From Runella sp. MFBS21 (lineage in GTDB: Bacteria > Bacteroidota > Bacteroidia > Cytophagales > Spirosomataceae), in assembly GCF_029433105.1 (NCBI RefSeq), contig NZ_JARNTW010000003.1, positions 186,001 to 250,000 on the forward strand: a DNA stretch of 64,000 nucleotides, read 5' to 3'. Below are positions 1 to 8,439 of the stretch, piece after piece (position 1 is the stretch's first letter; each line of letters opens with the position of its first letter). The position numbers and the translations under genes were made by a program. Under the pieces are notes generated by a model. It saw only the letters and a list, made by a program, of their open reading frames with translations. It ran no database searches and was not told the DNA's origin.

Positions 1-638
1 CGGTCTCGGTAGATACCTTTGCGGTACAACTAAAGCAATATCCTCATCCACAACTTATTGATGTAAGAACACCCAAGGAATTTGGCGATGGGCATTTGCC
101 CGGAGCTATCAATATCGACTCCCAAAGCAAGGATTTCACCAAAAGCCTTGCTAATTTAGACAAAACTCAACCCATTTTTGTGTATTGCTTGTCGGGTGGA
201 CGCAGTAGCACGGCTATGGCCAAACTCCGCAAACTTGGCTACACCAATGTACTAGATTTACAGGGGGGATATTTGAAGTGGGCTTCGCGTATGATGCCAG
301 TCGAAGGGGTTTCAAAATCAAACGCCCAACCAGAATGGCCCGAAACCCGGTTTGACAGCCTTCTTCATGCCCGCTCTTTGGTGCTTGTAGATGTGTATGC
401 GCCTTGGTGCGGCCCCTGCAAAAAAATGGCACCGATTATTGACAAACTCTCGACCGAAATGGCCTCTACTGTCAAGATAGTCAAACTCAATGCTGACACC
501 GAAAAACCTTTCATGGCCACTTACAAAGTAGACGAGTTGCCTACATTGCTCCTTTTTGAAAATGGAAAACTCCTCACTCGTCAGACGGGTTTTCATAATG
601 AAACAGCTTTAAGAGCCTTGATTAAGCAAAAACCTTAA
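1..638 (+). CDS. Rhodanese-thioredoxin fusion protein, 5' end cut by window edge
   Basis: The reading frame is open from the first bases of the window, so the true start lies to the left. The visible part is about 211 residues. The first ~90 form a rhodanese domain (LIDVRTPKEFGDGHLPGAINI, then the active-site loop CLSGGRSS with its catalytic Cys). From about residue 110 a thioredoxin domain follows with the redox motif WCGPC near residue 134 and the cis-Pro segment ELPTLLLF. Such fusions probably couple sulfur transfer to disulfide exchange; I see no N-terminal region, so export to the periplasm cannot be judged. A TTG at 96 could be mistaken for a start, but it would cut the rhodanese domain in half. 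The gene converges on the cation transporter to its right. Confidence 0.85.
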   Translation, partial: VSVDTFAVQLKQYPHPQLIDVRTPKEFGDGHLPGAINIDSQSKDFTKSLANLDKTQPIFVYCLSGGRSSTAMAKLRKLGYTNVLDLQGGYLKWASRMMPVEGVSKSNAQPEWPETRFDSLLHARSLVLVDVYAPWCGPCKKMAPIIDKLSTEMASTVKIVKLNADTEKPFMATYKVDELPTLLLFENGKLLTRQTGFHNETALRALIKQKP

Positions 639-674
639 TTTTATAAAAGCTCGCCCCTTTATAGCATGAGAAAA

Positions 675-1547
675 CTACATATTGTCTGGCTCAATATGAA
701 TCAGGACATGCCCCAACTGAGGTAATTGACTCCTTAAAGTATTTTTGAGTTGATGCGCAATCTCGTGTCCTCGCCTTACCGTCAAGTCTCCTTTGACGGT
801 GGCGTGTAAGTCCACATGGTATTTCAGTCCCGCTTTCCGAATAAAACATTTTTCGGTATAAAGTACTCCGTCAACTGTTAGCGCAATTTGTCTTATCTCC
901 TCTACCAGGTCGTCATAAACATGCTCGTCCATGATTTCGCCTAAAGCAGGACGAAAAATAAGGTAGCTATTATATAAAATAAAACCCGAGGCAAAAAGAG
1001 CAGCCCAATCATCAGCGGTTTCGTAACCTTTTCCGAATATCAATGCTATCGTAATCCCCCCAAAGGCCGTCACCGACGTAATAGCGTCGCTACGATGATG
1101 CCACGCATCGGCTTTGAGGGAAGAGCTATTGGTTTCTTTGCTTTTTTTAAGTACAATCTGAAACGAAATTTCTTTCCAAATGATAATTCCGCCCAACACA
1201 AACAAAGTCCAAGCCTTGGGCAGTTCGTGGGGTGTTTGGATATTTTGGATACTTTCATACGCAATGATGGTAGCAGAAGTAATCAAAAACCCAACTACCA
1301 CAAATGTAATCAAAGGTTCTACTCGCCCATGTCCATAAGGGTGATTTTGATCGGCAGGTCGATTGGCGTATTTTAGACCAAAAAGCACCAATATTGACGA
1401 AAATATATCTGCGGTAGATTCGATAGCATCCGCAATCAAAGCATAAGAATTCCCAAAAAAACCTGCTAGCCCTTTGAGAGCTGCTAAAAGAGCATTGCCT
1501 ACAATACTGAAATAAGTAGCCCGTATGGCGGTTTGTTCTTGTGTCAT
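675..1547 (-). CDS. Cation diffusion facilitator (CDF) family transporter
   Basis: This 290-residue protein matches the CDF family in length and layout. It has six membrane segments in residues ~10-200, then a cytoplasmic metal-sensing domain of ~85 residues that ends HVLIHIEPD. Two metal-site signatures are visible: DAIESTAD in the second membrane segment and HHRSDA in the fifth. The Asp-rich first motif and the His-His-x-x-x-D second motif are typical of proton-driven efflux of Zn2+, Fe2+ or Mn2+; the exact metal cannot be read from the sequence. The start (MTQEQTAIRATY) is the first Met in the frame and gives a normal short cytoplasmic N-terminus. The gene stands alone, divergent from the PadR gene. 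Confidence 0.88.
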   Translation of the reverse strand: MTQEQTAIRATYFSIVGNALLAALKGLAGFFGNSYALIADAIESTADIFSSILVLFGLKYANRPADQNHPYGHGRVEPLITFVVVGFLITSATIIAYESIQNIQTPHELPKAWTLFVLGGIIIWKEISFQIVLKKSKETNSSSLKADAWHHRSDAITSVTAFGGITIALIFGKGYETADDWAALFASGFILYNSYLIFRPALGEIMDEHVYDDLVEEIRQIALTVDGVLYTEKCFIRKAGLKYHVDLHATVKGDLTVRRGHEIAHQLKNTLRSQLPQLGHVLIHIEPDNM

Positions 1548-1714
1548 CTGCTTGTTTTTAAAATTACTTCTTTCCTCCCTCTTCGTTTATAGGTTATAAA
1601 GCTAGTAGTAGAAATTTATTATAGAAATTAAAGTTTTAAAAAATATTTTACATACAAATAACGAATAAATAATTTTTATTTTACATACATTTACACAATA
1701 AATACACCTATTTT

Positions 1715-2050
1715 ATGAAAGGAACGCATTTAGGCGAATTTGAAGAGTTAGTTTTATTGACCATTGCTGCCCTTAGCAGCGAAGCATACAGCGTGGCGAT
1801 TTGTGATGAATTAGAAAAACATACTGGACGCACCACCAAACTCGGGGTGGTTCATGCCGTACTCAACCGACTAGAAGAGAAAGGATTAGCAAAGAGCTAC
1901 TTAGGAGAAGCCACCAACGCACGCGGCGGTAAACGTAAACGTTATTATGAAGTAACACAAGTTGGAAAAATCGCCCTTACCCACGCTCGCGACATTCGTG
2001 AAGGGCTTTGGCGGATTATTCCTGACCTTCATTTAGGCGGAGCGTTATGA
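1715..2050 (+). CDS. PadR family transcriptional regulator
   Basis: A 111-residue winged-helix regulator. It opens LGEFEELVLLTIAAL, the typical first helix of PadR, and carries the wing motif ARGGKRKRYYEVT followed by the C-terminal dimerisation helix. The family represses neighbouring transporter genes and is released by small ligands. Its stop overlaps the start of the next gene by four bases (ATGA), so the two are translationally coupled. In Cytophagales, PadR genes often sit directly before permeases of this exact type, so control of the permease gene, and of this operon itself, is a reasonable inference. The ~165 bp before it are AT-rich and contain no full TAnnTTTG box that I can see. 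Confidence 0.9.
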   Translation: MKGTHLGEFEELVLLTIAALSSEAYSVAICDELEKHTGRTTKLGVVHAVLNRLEEKGLAKSYLGEATNARGGKRKRYYEVTQVGKIALTHARDIREGLWRIIPDLHLGGAL

Positions 2051-4680
2051 ATAATTCTCTACCACCTAGCCCACCTCGCTGGGCGCAAAGGCTCCTTTTG
2101 TGGTATTGCCGGCCCGAACTCGCCGAAGATTTACAAGGCGACCTCAATGAGTTTTTTGAACGAAATCTACGCAAGCACGGGCTTTGGTATGCTTGTCTTA
2201 TTTATTGGGTAGATGTCCTCAAATTTATTCGTTCTTATACGCTACGTACCCCTGAGTTTCACCTTTTATTTATCAATTATATCATGATTAACAGCTATTT
2301 TAAAACCTCGATTCGTAGTTTGTCTCGAACCAAACTCTTTTCTTTCATCAATGTAGTCGGCCTTGCCATCAGTATGTCGGTAGGACTTTTGATGATTTCA
2401 CTTTTGAGTGATTTACATTCTTATGATGATTTTCATGCGAAGAAATCTCGGATTTATCGCATCATTACCACGCTACATCCCAAGGGAAATGCCGATATAG
2501 ATTTGGCTTCAAGCTCGGTATTGGCAGGCAAAAAAATCAAAGAATCTTTTCCCAACATTGAGAGTGTGACGCTCTTACGACGGGGCTTCGGTGGCGACGC
2601 CCAAGTCGGGGAGAGCATTGTACCAATAGGAGGTTTGTGGGCTGATTCTTCATTTTTTAAAGTATTTTCATTTACGTTGCGGGCAGGCAATCCTACCACA
2701 GCTTTACGTAATCCTTACTCAATAATATTGCCCGAAAAAACTGCTCATAAACTCTTTGGCCATAGCGATGTTTTGGGCAAAAGTATTCGCTTCGATACCA
2801 CTAATTATACCATCACAGGTATTATGGAAGATATTCCCAAGCTCTCCCACCTTCGCTTTGATGCATTGGTATCATTTGCGAGTATAGATTTGAGAAATGC
2901 TGATTCCGATGGTCATTTTTTGAATTGGGATAATGTTTATTCAAATTATGCCTATGTGTTACTTCCAGAAAACGGTCATCTACAGACCTTACAAACCAAC
3001 CTAAATAAACTCTGCACCACCCAAAACAAACAACTGAAAGACTTACAGATTGAACTATCAGCCCAACCTTTGACGAAAATCGTGGTAGGCAATAATCTGG
3101 AAAACGCTATCGGCCCTACCATTCATCAAATGGCCATATGGATACTAGGAGGGTTAGTAATAGTCGTTATTCTGTCGGCCTGTTTCAATTATACCAACCT
3201 GTCGATTGCACGTTCGTTGCGTCGCTCGCGCGAAGTAGGTGTACGCAAAGTTATGGGAGCTTTAAGAGGTCAGGTTTTAGGGCAATTTATCATTGAGTCC
3301 GTTATTATTTCACTGCTTGCTTTCATATTTTCTTTTTTACTCTTTTTGGTGTTGAGGGAGCAATTTTTATCGTTGAATCCTCACCTAGACAACCTCGTAT
3401 CGCTCAGAATTTCACTCAAACTTATTGGGTATTTTATTGTTTTTTCAATGAGTGTGGGCATCGTTGCCGGTTTTTTGCCAGCGTTGTTTTTTTCACGACT
3501 CAAAGCTCTACAAGTTTTGAAAGGAACCTCTTCAATTCAACTTTTCCGTCGAGTCAATTTGCGCAAGAGCCTCATTGTAGTTCAGTACACACTGTCGTTG
3601 ATTTTTATCACAACTACTGTCATAGGTTATCATCAATACAAAAGCTTTTTAGTATTTGACTTGGGATTTTCGACCGAAAACATCCTGAATATCAAACTAC
3701 AAGGCAACAAAAGCGAATTGTTACGCAAAGAATTGGCAGAAATTCCGGCCGTGAAAGGCATTGCTACTTCGCGGCTTGTGACGAGTTTGGGGAGTATTTA
3801 TGGCACGATGATTAAATACCAAAGCCCCACCGATTCTTCCAATGTAGCACTCAATTTTGTGGATGAACGCTATTTACCTCTTCATGGACATCGATTACTA
3901 GCAGGTCGAAATTTCACATCCCATACCCACGAAAACAATAGCACCGAAATCATTGTAAATCAACAGCTTCTCAACCGTTTTGATATCACTCCTCAAAACC
4001 CTTCAAAAGCTTTGGGAGAGCAAATCAAAACCCTGGATGGTAAAAAATACACCATTGTAGGCGTCCTCAAAGATTTCCACTATGGTACGGTAGAGCGCAA
4101 AATTGAACCTTTCATGATGCACTACTCACCCGAAGAATCGGGGGGATATCTCAACCTCAAAATCAATTCTCAAGACTTACCCTCTACAATGAGTCGCATT
4201 GAGGAGGCATGGAAGCGAATCGACAAAACCCACCCCTTGGAAGCGCACTTCTATGATGATCAAATCCAAGAAGCCTATCAACAATTTTCGGTCATGGTAA
4301 AGGTAATTGGCTTTTTGGCTTTTTTGGCAGTCATTATTGCATCGATGGGGCTATTTGGGATGGTAGTGTTTATGACAGAAACCAAACTCAAAGAAATTAG
4401 TATTCGAAAAGTAATGGGTGCAAACGAACCCTCTTTGATTTACTTTTTAAGCAAAAGTTTTATTGCCCTGTTGATACTTTCAGCGGTCATTGCTTTGCCA
4501 CTTACCTACTTCTTCTTTGATAAAGTAGTCTTGGTCAAATTTGCTTATCATCAGCCTATTGGTTTGGGTGAATTAATGACAGGTTTTGTCATGGTAGTGG
4601 CTTTGGCTTGTATACTTATTGGAACCCAAACCCTCAAAGCTGCCCGTACTAATCCTGCCAAAGTGCTTAGAAATGAATAA
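2047..4680 (+). CDS. MacB/FtsX-type ABC transporter permease with N-terminal prefix domain
   Basis: An 877-residue permease. The first ~75 residues (PPRWAQRLLLWYCRPELAEDLQGDL) are the cytoplasmic permease-prefix domain known mainly from Bacteroidota and Acidobacteria. Then comes a membrane anchor (~95-118), a periplasmic MacB-PCD domain (~120-350), a membrane bundle with RSREVGVRKVMGA, a second periplasmic domain (~500-740) and a final bundle with KEISIRKVMGANEPS. The duplicated (R/S)(V/I)RKVMGA motifs are the coupling helices that meet the ATPase. No ATP-binding subunit is encoded beside it, so it must borrow one or work without. Translation is coupled to padR. The substrate is unknown; exported peptides, antibiotics or lipids are typical for the family. 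Confidence 0.9.
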   Translation: MNNSLPPSPPRWAQRLLLWYCRPELAEDLQGDLNEFFERNLRKHGLWYACLIYWVDVLKFIRSYTLRTPEFHLLFINYIMINSYFKTSIRSLSRTKLFSFINVVGLAISMSVGLLMISLLSDLHSYDDFHAKKSRIYRIITTLHPKGNADIDLASSSVLAGKKIKESFPNIESVTLLRRGFGGDAQVGESIVPIGGLWADSSFFKVFSFTLRAGNPTTALRNPYSIILPEKTAHKLFGHSDVLGKSIRFDTTNYTITGIMEDIPKLSHLRFDALVSFASIDLRNADSDGHFLNWDNVYSNYAYVLLPENGHLQTLQTNLNKLCTTQNKQLKDLQIELSAQPLTKIVVGNNLENAIGPTIHQMAIWILGGLVIVVILSACFNYTNLSIARSLRRSREVGVRKVMGALRGQVLGQFIIESVIISLLAFIFSFLLFLVLREQFLSLNPHLDNLVSLRISLKLIGYFIVFSMSVGIVAGFLPALFFSRLKALQVLKGTSSIQLFRRVNLRKSLIVVQYTLSLIFITTTVIGYHQYKSFLVFDLGFSTENILNIKLQGNKSELLRKELAEIPAVKGIATSRLVTSLGSIYGTMIKYQSPTDSSNVALNFVDERYLPLHGHRLLAGRNFTSHTHENNSTEIIVNQQLLNRFDITPQNPSKALGEQIKTLDGKKYTIVGVLKDFHYGTVERKIEPFMMHYSPEESGGYLNLKINSQDLPSTMSRIEEAWKRIDKTHPLEAHFYDDQIQEAYQQFSVMVKVIGFLAFLAVIIASMGLFGMVVFMTETKLKEISIRKVMGANEPSLIYFLSKSFIALLILSAVIALPLTYFFFDKVVLVKFAYHQPIGLGELMTGFVMVVALACILIGTQTLKAARTNPAKVLRNE

Positions 4681-4698
4681 AGCTGCTCTGTTATTTCT

Positions 4699-4733
4699 CT
4701 ATTTTGACCTTTCATAATGAAGGGTCAAAATAG
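4699..4733. terminator. Stem-loop between convergent genes
   Basis: Arms 4699-4712 and 4720-4733 pair over 14 positions with one wobble, around a 7-base loop. The hairpin lies between the convergent permease and MFS genes. There is no strong U-run on either side, so efficiency as an intrinsic terminator is uncertain. Confidence 0.5.
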
Positions 4734-4745
4734 CAGTTTGCTACA

Positions 4746-5996
4746 CTACGACAACTGCCGAGGCTTGCTTACCATCAAAGTCAGTACACTAGCTACCAAC
4801 ACCGCAAAAGCTAACAAAATATAAGAAGCATAAAAAGAACCCGTAAGCCCATTGAGATAGCCTACCAAATATGCCCCCACAAAAGACCCTAAAGCCCCCA
4901 TACTATTGACTAAACCGATAGCACCTCCTACGACATTTTTAGGTAAAAGCTCCGTCAGAAGGGCAAAAAACGGCCCATAAGGTGCATACAAAGCGCCTCC
5001 TGCCAATACCAACAAAGCATAAGAAAGCCAGAAGAACTCACCTTTCAACCCATAAGCACCTACAAAAGATACCGCTGCTATCAGCAAAAATGGCCAGATA
5101 AAAAGTTTACGATTTTGGGTTTTATCAGAATAGTAAGAAGCGCCAAACATCCCTACAATCGCCAAAATATAAGGCACTGCCGACAGCCAGCCCGTGGTGA
5201 TAATGTCCATATTTTGCCTTGACTTAATGATAGAAGGGAGCCACATCACAAACCCATATACCCCCAAACTCCATAAAAAATAATGAATACATAAAAGAAT
5301 AACGGCTTTAGACCGAAACGCCTGCCCATAATTTTTGACTGGTTTTATGGATTCTTGTTCTTTTTGTAAACGTTGTTCGAGCACTCCTTTCTCTTCCTCC
5401 GAAAGCCAAGTGGCTTCGCGTGGTGTTTCGGCAATCATTTTCCACCACACAAAAGCCCAAATGATACCCGGCACTCCTTGAATGATAAACATCCATCGCC
5501 AGCCTAAAGACTCAATAAGATACCCCGACAATACCGACATCCACAAAACCGTAACGGGATTACCCAAGATTAAAAAGGTATTGGCACGCGAACGCTCCTC
5601 TTTCGTAAACCACTGACTCAATAAAATAAGCATGGAAGGCATCACGGCACTTTCTACTACGCCAAGCATAAACCGAATCACTATCAACGAAGGTACATTG
5701 CTTACCATACCCGTAGCTGCGGCCAAACTCCCCCACAAAATCAGAGAAATGAAAATTAGTTTTTTTGCACTCTTATGTGAAGCATAGTGCGCTCCAGGTA
5801 TTTGGAAAAAGAAATATCCTAAAAAAAATAGAGAACTAAGTAAAGAGGTAGTTGCTTTTGAGATATGAAGGTCTTCGTTCATTCCTCCTGCCGCTGCAAA
5901 CCCAAAATTAGCTCTGTCGAGATAAGCAAGACTGTAGGTAATAAAAGCAATAGGAATAATGCGATACCAACGGATTTGGGGAAGAGGGCTAAGCAT
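4746..5996 (-). CDS. MFS transporter, anion:cation symporter (ACS) type
   Basis: A 416-residue carrier with twelve predicted membrane segments, the standard size for the major facilitator superfamily. The first helix carries YLDRANFGFA, the DR-x-N motif typical of the ACS family of hexuronate, glucarate, phthalate and similar organic-anion symporters. RSRANTFLILGNP in the middle matches the same family. The central loop (~190-225) is charged and cytoplasmic. The start MLSPLPQIRWYRIIP places the first helix close to the N-terminus as expected. No catabolic gene is directly adjacent, so the substrate cannot be inferred from context. It converges on the permease gene, with a hairpin between them. 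Confidence 0.85.
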   Translation of the reverse strand: MLSPLPQIRWYRIIPIAFITYSLAYLDRANFGFAAAGGMNEDLHISKATTSLLSSLFFLGYFFFQIPGAHYASHKSAKKLIFISLILWGSLAAATGMVSNVPSLIVIRFMLGVVESAVMPSMLILLSQWFTKEERSRANTFLILGNPVTVLWMSVLSGYLIESLGWRWMFIIQGVPGIIWAFVWWKMIAETPREATWLSEEEKGVLEQRLQKEQESIKPVKNYGQAFRSKAVILLCIHYFLWSLGVYGFVMWLPSIIKSRQNMDIITTGWLSAVPYILAIVGMFGASYYSDKTQNRKLFIWPFLLIAAVSFVGAYGLKGEFFWLSYALLVLAGGALYAPYGPFFALLTELLPKNVVGGAIGLVNSMGALGSFVGAYLVGYLNGLTGSFYASYILLAFAVLVASVLTLMVSKPRQLS

Positions 5997-6173
5997 AACT
6001 AATAAAGCTAAGTAAGAGTAAAATTGGGAAAGTCTTTCAAAATAGCGCTGCGCTTTCGAGCAAAACTACAACTCTTTAAAAGGCACTAAGAGACGCAATT
6101 GCCCTAGCTGTTGGTAAAATAAACTTATATATACAAACTACTACATCACAATCATTTTTATTTTTACTAACTA

Positions 6174-6220
6174 AAAAACGACGAGCCACCATTGAAAAGC
6201 AATGGTGGCTCGTCGTTTTT
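6174..6220 (-). terminator. Strong bidirectional terminator after the SPFH/NfeD pair
   Basis: A perfect 21-bp stem (6174-6194 with 6200-6220) closes a 5-base loop and is flanked by A/T tracts on both sides. It lies 14 bases after the stop of the NfeD gene on the minus strand, where the U-run follows the stem. Confidence 0.88.
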
Positions 6221-6233
6221 AGAATACAATTGT

Positions 6234-6668
6234 CTATTGGGCAACTATCAGCTTAATACCATCTAGTTGTTTGATAGTAACCAACTGTCCAGGAAGGATA
6301 TCCTGACGATTTTCGGCCAAAGCAATCCATTCTGTACCACGATAAAAAACCTTACCTTCGCCTTCCGACGGAATCCGCTCTACTACGGTAGCTTTATCGC
6401 CCACATATTCAGAATATTCGAGAGATTTATCGTTCCGTTTGAGAAGGCCTCTCAATGGTTTACGTAGGGCAAATAATGAAATCACTGATACAATCGAAAA
6501 GCAAAAAAGTTGAGCGTTGATGGTAGGAGTCAGCCCTACCCAAGTCAAAATAGCGGTCACAAATGCCCCTACGCTCAAAAACGCAAAAACAAACGTTATT
6601 GATAACAGTTCCGCAATCAACATTGCGGTTCCGATAATAACCCAAACTTGGGTGGACGTAATTTCCAT
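6234..6668 (-). CDS. NfeD family membrane protein
   Basis: A 144-residue protein with an N-terminal membrane part (two to three helices, residues ~7-70, rich in Val, Ile, Leu and Phe) and a C-terminal five-stranded OB-fold domain from about residue 88 (VGDKATVVERIPSEGEGKVFYRGTEW). This is the short, protease-free form of NfeD. NfeD partners with SPFH-domain proteins in membrane microdomains, and the SPFH gene lies just upstream on the same strand with ~100 bp between them. Together they probably organise or protect membrane proteins. A strong terminator follows the gene. Confidence 0.85.
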   Translation of the reverse strand: MEITSTQVWVIIGTAMLIAELLSITFVFAFLSVGAFVTAILTWVGLTPTINAQLFCFSIVSVISLFALRKPLRGLLKRNDKSLEYSEYVGDKATVVERIPSEGEGKVFYRGTEWIALAENRQDILPGQLVTIKQLDGIKLIVAQ

Positions 6669-6770
6669 TTTTCTTCAAATGTTAAAAGTTTGCACTTTCA
6701 CTATCAATCAGACTACATGCCTACAGCACTTTGCCTGCTGATGCCAAAGCAATACTCGGTGACAAACAAC

Positions 6771-7679
6771 CTACTTTTGTTGCTGCTTTACCACACTCAT
6801 TGCTGCCGCAATCATCGAAGACATATCTCCGAAATTGGCCGGCAAAATCATGGTATTGGTGCTTTTGGCTAAATTACCAAATTGTTGCACCAGCTGCTCC
6901 GCTACTTTTAGCTGTACAGCGTCCATACCGCCTTTTTCTTGAATAGCCGCCGCTACTACTTTTATACTCTCAGCCGTAGCATCTGCTACTGATTTAATGG
7001 CTGCCGCTTGTCCCTCTGCTTCGTTGATTTGACGCGTCTTGAGGGCTTCTGATTCCAATACTACTTTCTGTTTTTGTCCTTCAGCCATGTTGACGGCGGC
7101 CATTTTTTCACCGTCGGATTGTAAAATCAAAGCCCTACGCTCGCGCTCGGCCTGCATCTGCTTTTCCATAGCGTGCAATACGCTTTGTGGCGGAGTTATA
7201 TTTTTGATTTCATAACGCAGCATTTTTACCCCCCACCCTATGGCAGCTTCGTCAATAGCTTGCACTACCGCTTGGTTGACAGTAGTACGTTCTTCAAAGG
7301 TCTTGTCCAAATCAATTTTTCCTATTTCCGAACGCATGGTGGTTTGAGCTAGCTGAGTTACCCCAAAAACATAATCAGAAATACCGTAAGAAGCCCGTTG
7401 AGGATCAACTACTTGCAAAAACAAAACGCCATCTACTCGCACCTGAACGTTGTCGCGAGTGATACAGATTTGTTCGGGAATATCAATTGCTTTTTCTTTC
7501 AAACTATGTTTATAAGCAATCCGGTCAAAAAAGGGAATTACCCAATTGATACCCGGCTGCAAGACACCATAAAATTTTCCGAGTCGTTCTACAACAAAAG
7601 CCGTTTGTTGAGGTACCACTTTTACGGTCATCCATACAAGCAACAAGGCCAAAACGACAATTACGATAAATGTAATCAT
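6771..7679 (-). CDS. SPFH/band 7 (stomatin-like, paraslipin/QmcA) protein
   Basis: A 302-residue protein with one N-terminal membrane helix (residues ~2-20), followed directly by the SPFH domain (VVPQQTAFVVERLGKFYGVL, then PGINWVIPFFDRIAYKHSLKE). The conserved stretch QAIDEAAIGWGVKMLRYEIKNITPP marks the paraslipin/QmcA branch. Residues ~175-260 are an Ala/Glu-rich coiled coil used for oligomerisation. The protein forms large membrane-bound rings with its NfeD partner and is linked to quality control of membrane proteins. A well-formed promoter lies upstream at 7744-7774. Confidence 0.92.
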   Translation of the reverse strand: MITFIVIVVLALLLVWMTVKVVPQQTAFVVERLGKFYGVLQPGINWVIPFFDRIAYKHSLKEKAIDIPEQICITRDNVQVRVDGVLFLQVVDPQRASYGISDYVFGVTQLAQTTMRSEIGKIDLDKTFEERTTVNQAVVQAIDEAAIGWGVKMLRYEIKNITPPQSVLHAMEKQMQAERERRALILQSDGEKMAAVNMAEGQKQKVVLESEALKTRQINEAEGQAAAIKSVADATAESIKVVAAAIQEKGGMDAVQLKVAEQLVQQFGNLAKSTNTMILPANFGDMSSMIAAAMSVVKQQQK

Positions 7680-7743
7680 TTCAAATAAAGGTTAAGAGTT
7701 TAAGAGTTTAACAGTTTAGAGATTTCGAATTCATAAACCTAAG

Positions 7744-7774
7744 CAAAAGTAACCTAGATTTATCAGCACATCAA
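7744..7774 (-). promoter_or_regulatory. Bacteroidota-type promoter of the SPFH gene
   Basis: Read on the minus strand: TTG at 7774-7772, a 20-base spacer, then TACTTTTG at 7751-7744. This fits the sigma-ABfr consensus (TTTG, spacer of about 20, TAnnTTTG). The expected transcript start is near 7737, which gives a leader of ~58 bases. The rest of the 349-base gap 7680-8028 shows only AT-rich sequence with short agagttta-like repeats near 7685-7720. Confidence 0.65.
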
Positions 7775-8028
7775 TGCTTTCGGGATGAAGATAACAAAAC
7801 TTATCAAGAACGGTAAGTTCTATTGATTGAACGGTTTAGAGAATAAATTAGCGTTCTTGTTTTCTTACAAATACACATAGATTTTAACTAATTCTTTACA
7901 ACCAAACAGGGCTCAAATACGTCTTATGGGATGTTGATACTTTGACAGGCTCCGCTAAAAGAGAACTGATTTTTGTTCACAAAAAATTATTTAAACATTG
8001 CACCGCATTTAAAACCTTTCTTTATAGT

Positions 8029-8430
8029 ATGAAAAATCTCTTAGGACTCTTATTATTTTTTTCTTTGGTAGCTTGTAAAGAAGACGCCCCCTCCAATCAG
8101 CTTGTAGGAACCTGGAAACTTGTTTCCTATTGTGTTCCTACAAGCTCTACTACTTGCAACTCGGTCGTGGTGCCCGATTCAAAAAGAGTTTTCGTTTCTT
8201 TTACAAAAAATGGAGAGTTTGGAGAAGGATATCAAAATACAATTCCGGCTGAATATGCTTTTTTAGGCTGCGGAGGAGGCACTTATGAGCTAATGCCTTC
8301 ACAACTTCGCATCAGAGCAGTATGTATGTCCTCCCTCAATGGGGCGCTTTTCAATGTTGTTATTCTTGATGACAAAAAACTAAGTTTAAATGGGCCAAGT
8401 GGTGGCGAATACACTTTTGAAAAACAATAA
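8029..8430 (+). CDS. Small lipoprotein with lipocalin-like fold
   Basis: A 133-residue protein starting at 8029. The frame continues upstream to 7942, but only the start at 8029 gives a clean lipoprotein signal peptide (MKNLLGLLLFFSLVAC), with the lipidated Cys at about residue 16 and an acidic KED after it. The mature part begins NQLVGTWKLVSYC, the usual opening of lipocalin-like single-domain proteins, and is rich in beta-strand sequence and Cys residues. It is probably anchored to the outer membrane or inner leaflet. No function can be given; the fold usually binds small hydrophobic ligands. It converges on the aldehyde dehydrogenase gene with only nine bases between. Confidence 0.75.
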   Translation: MKNLLGLLLFFSLVACKEDAPSNQLVGTWKLVSYCVPTSSTTCNSVVVPDSKRVFVSFTKNGEFGEGYQNTIPAEYAFLGCGGGTYELMPSQLRIRAVCMSSLNGALFNVVILDDKKLSLNGPSGGEYTFEKQ

Positions 8431-8439
8431 TAGTTCCCA

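Noticed and set aside
7685-7720. Repeats of agagttta
   Set aside because: Simple AT-rich sequence in a promoter region; no regular spacing.
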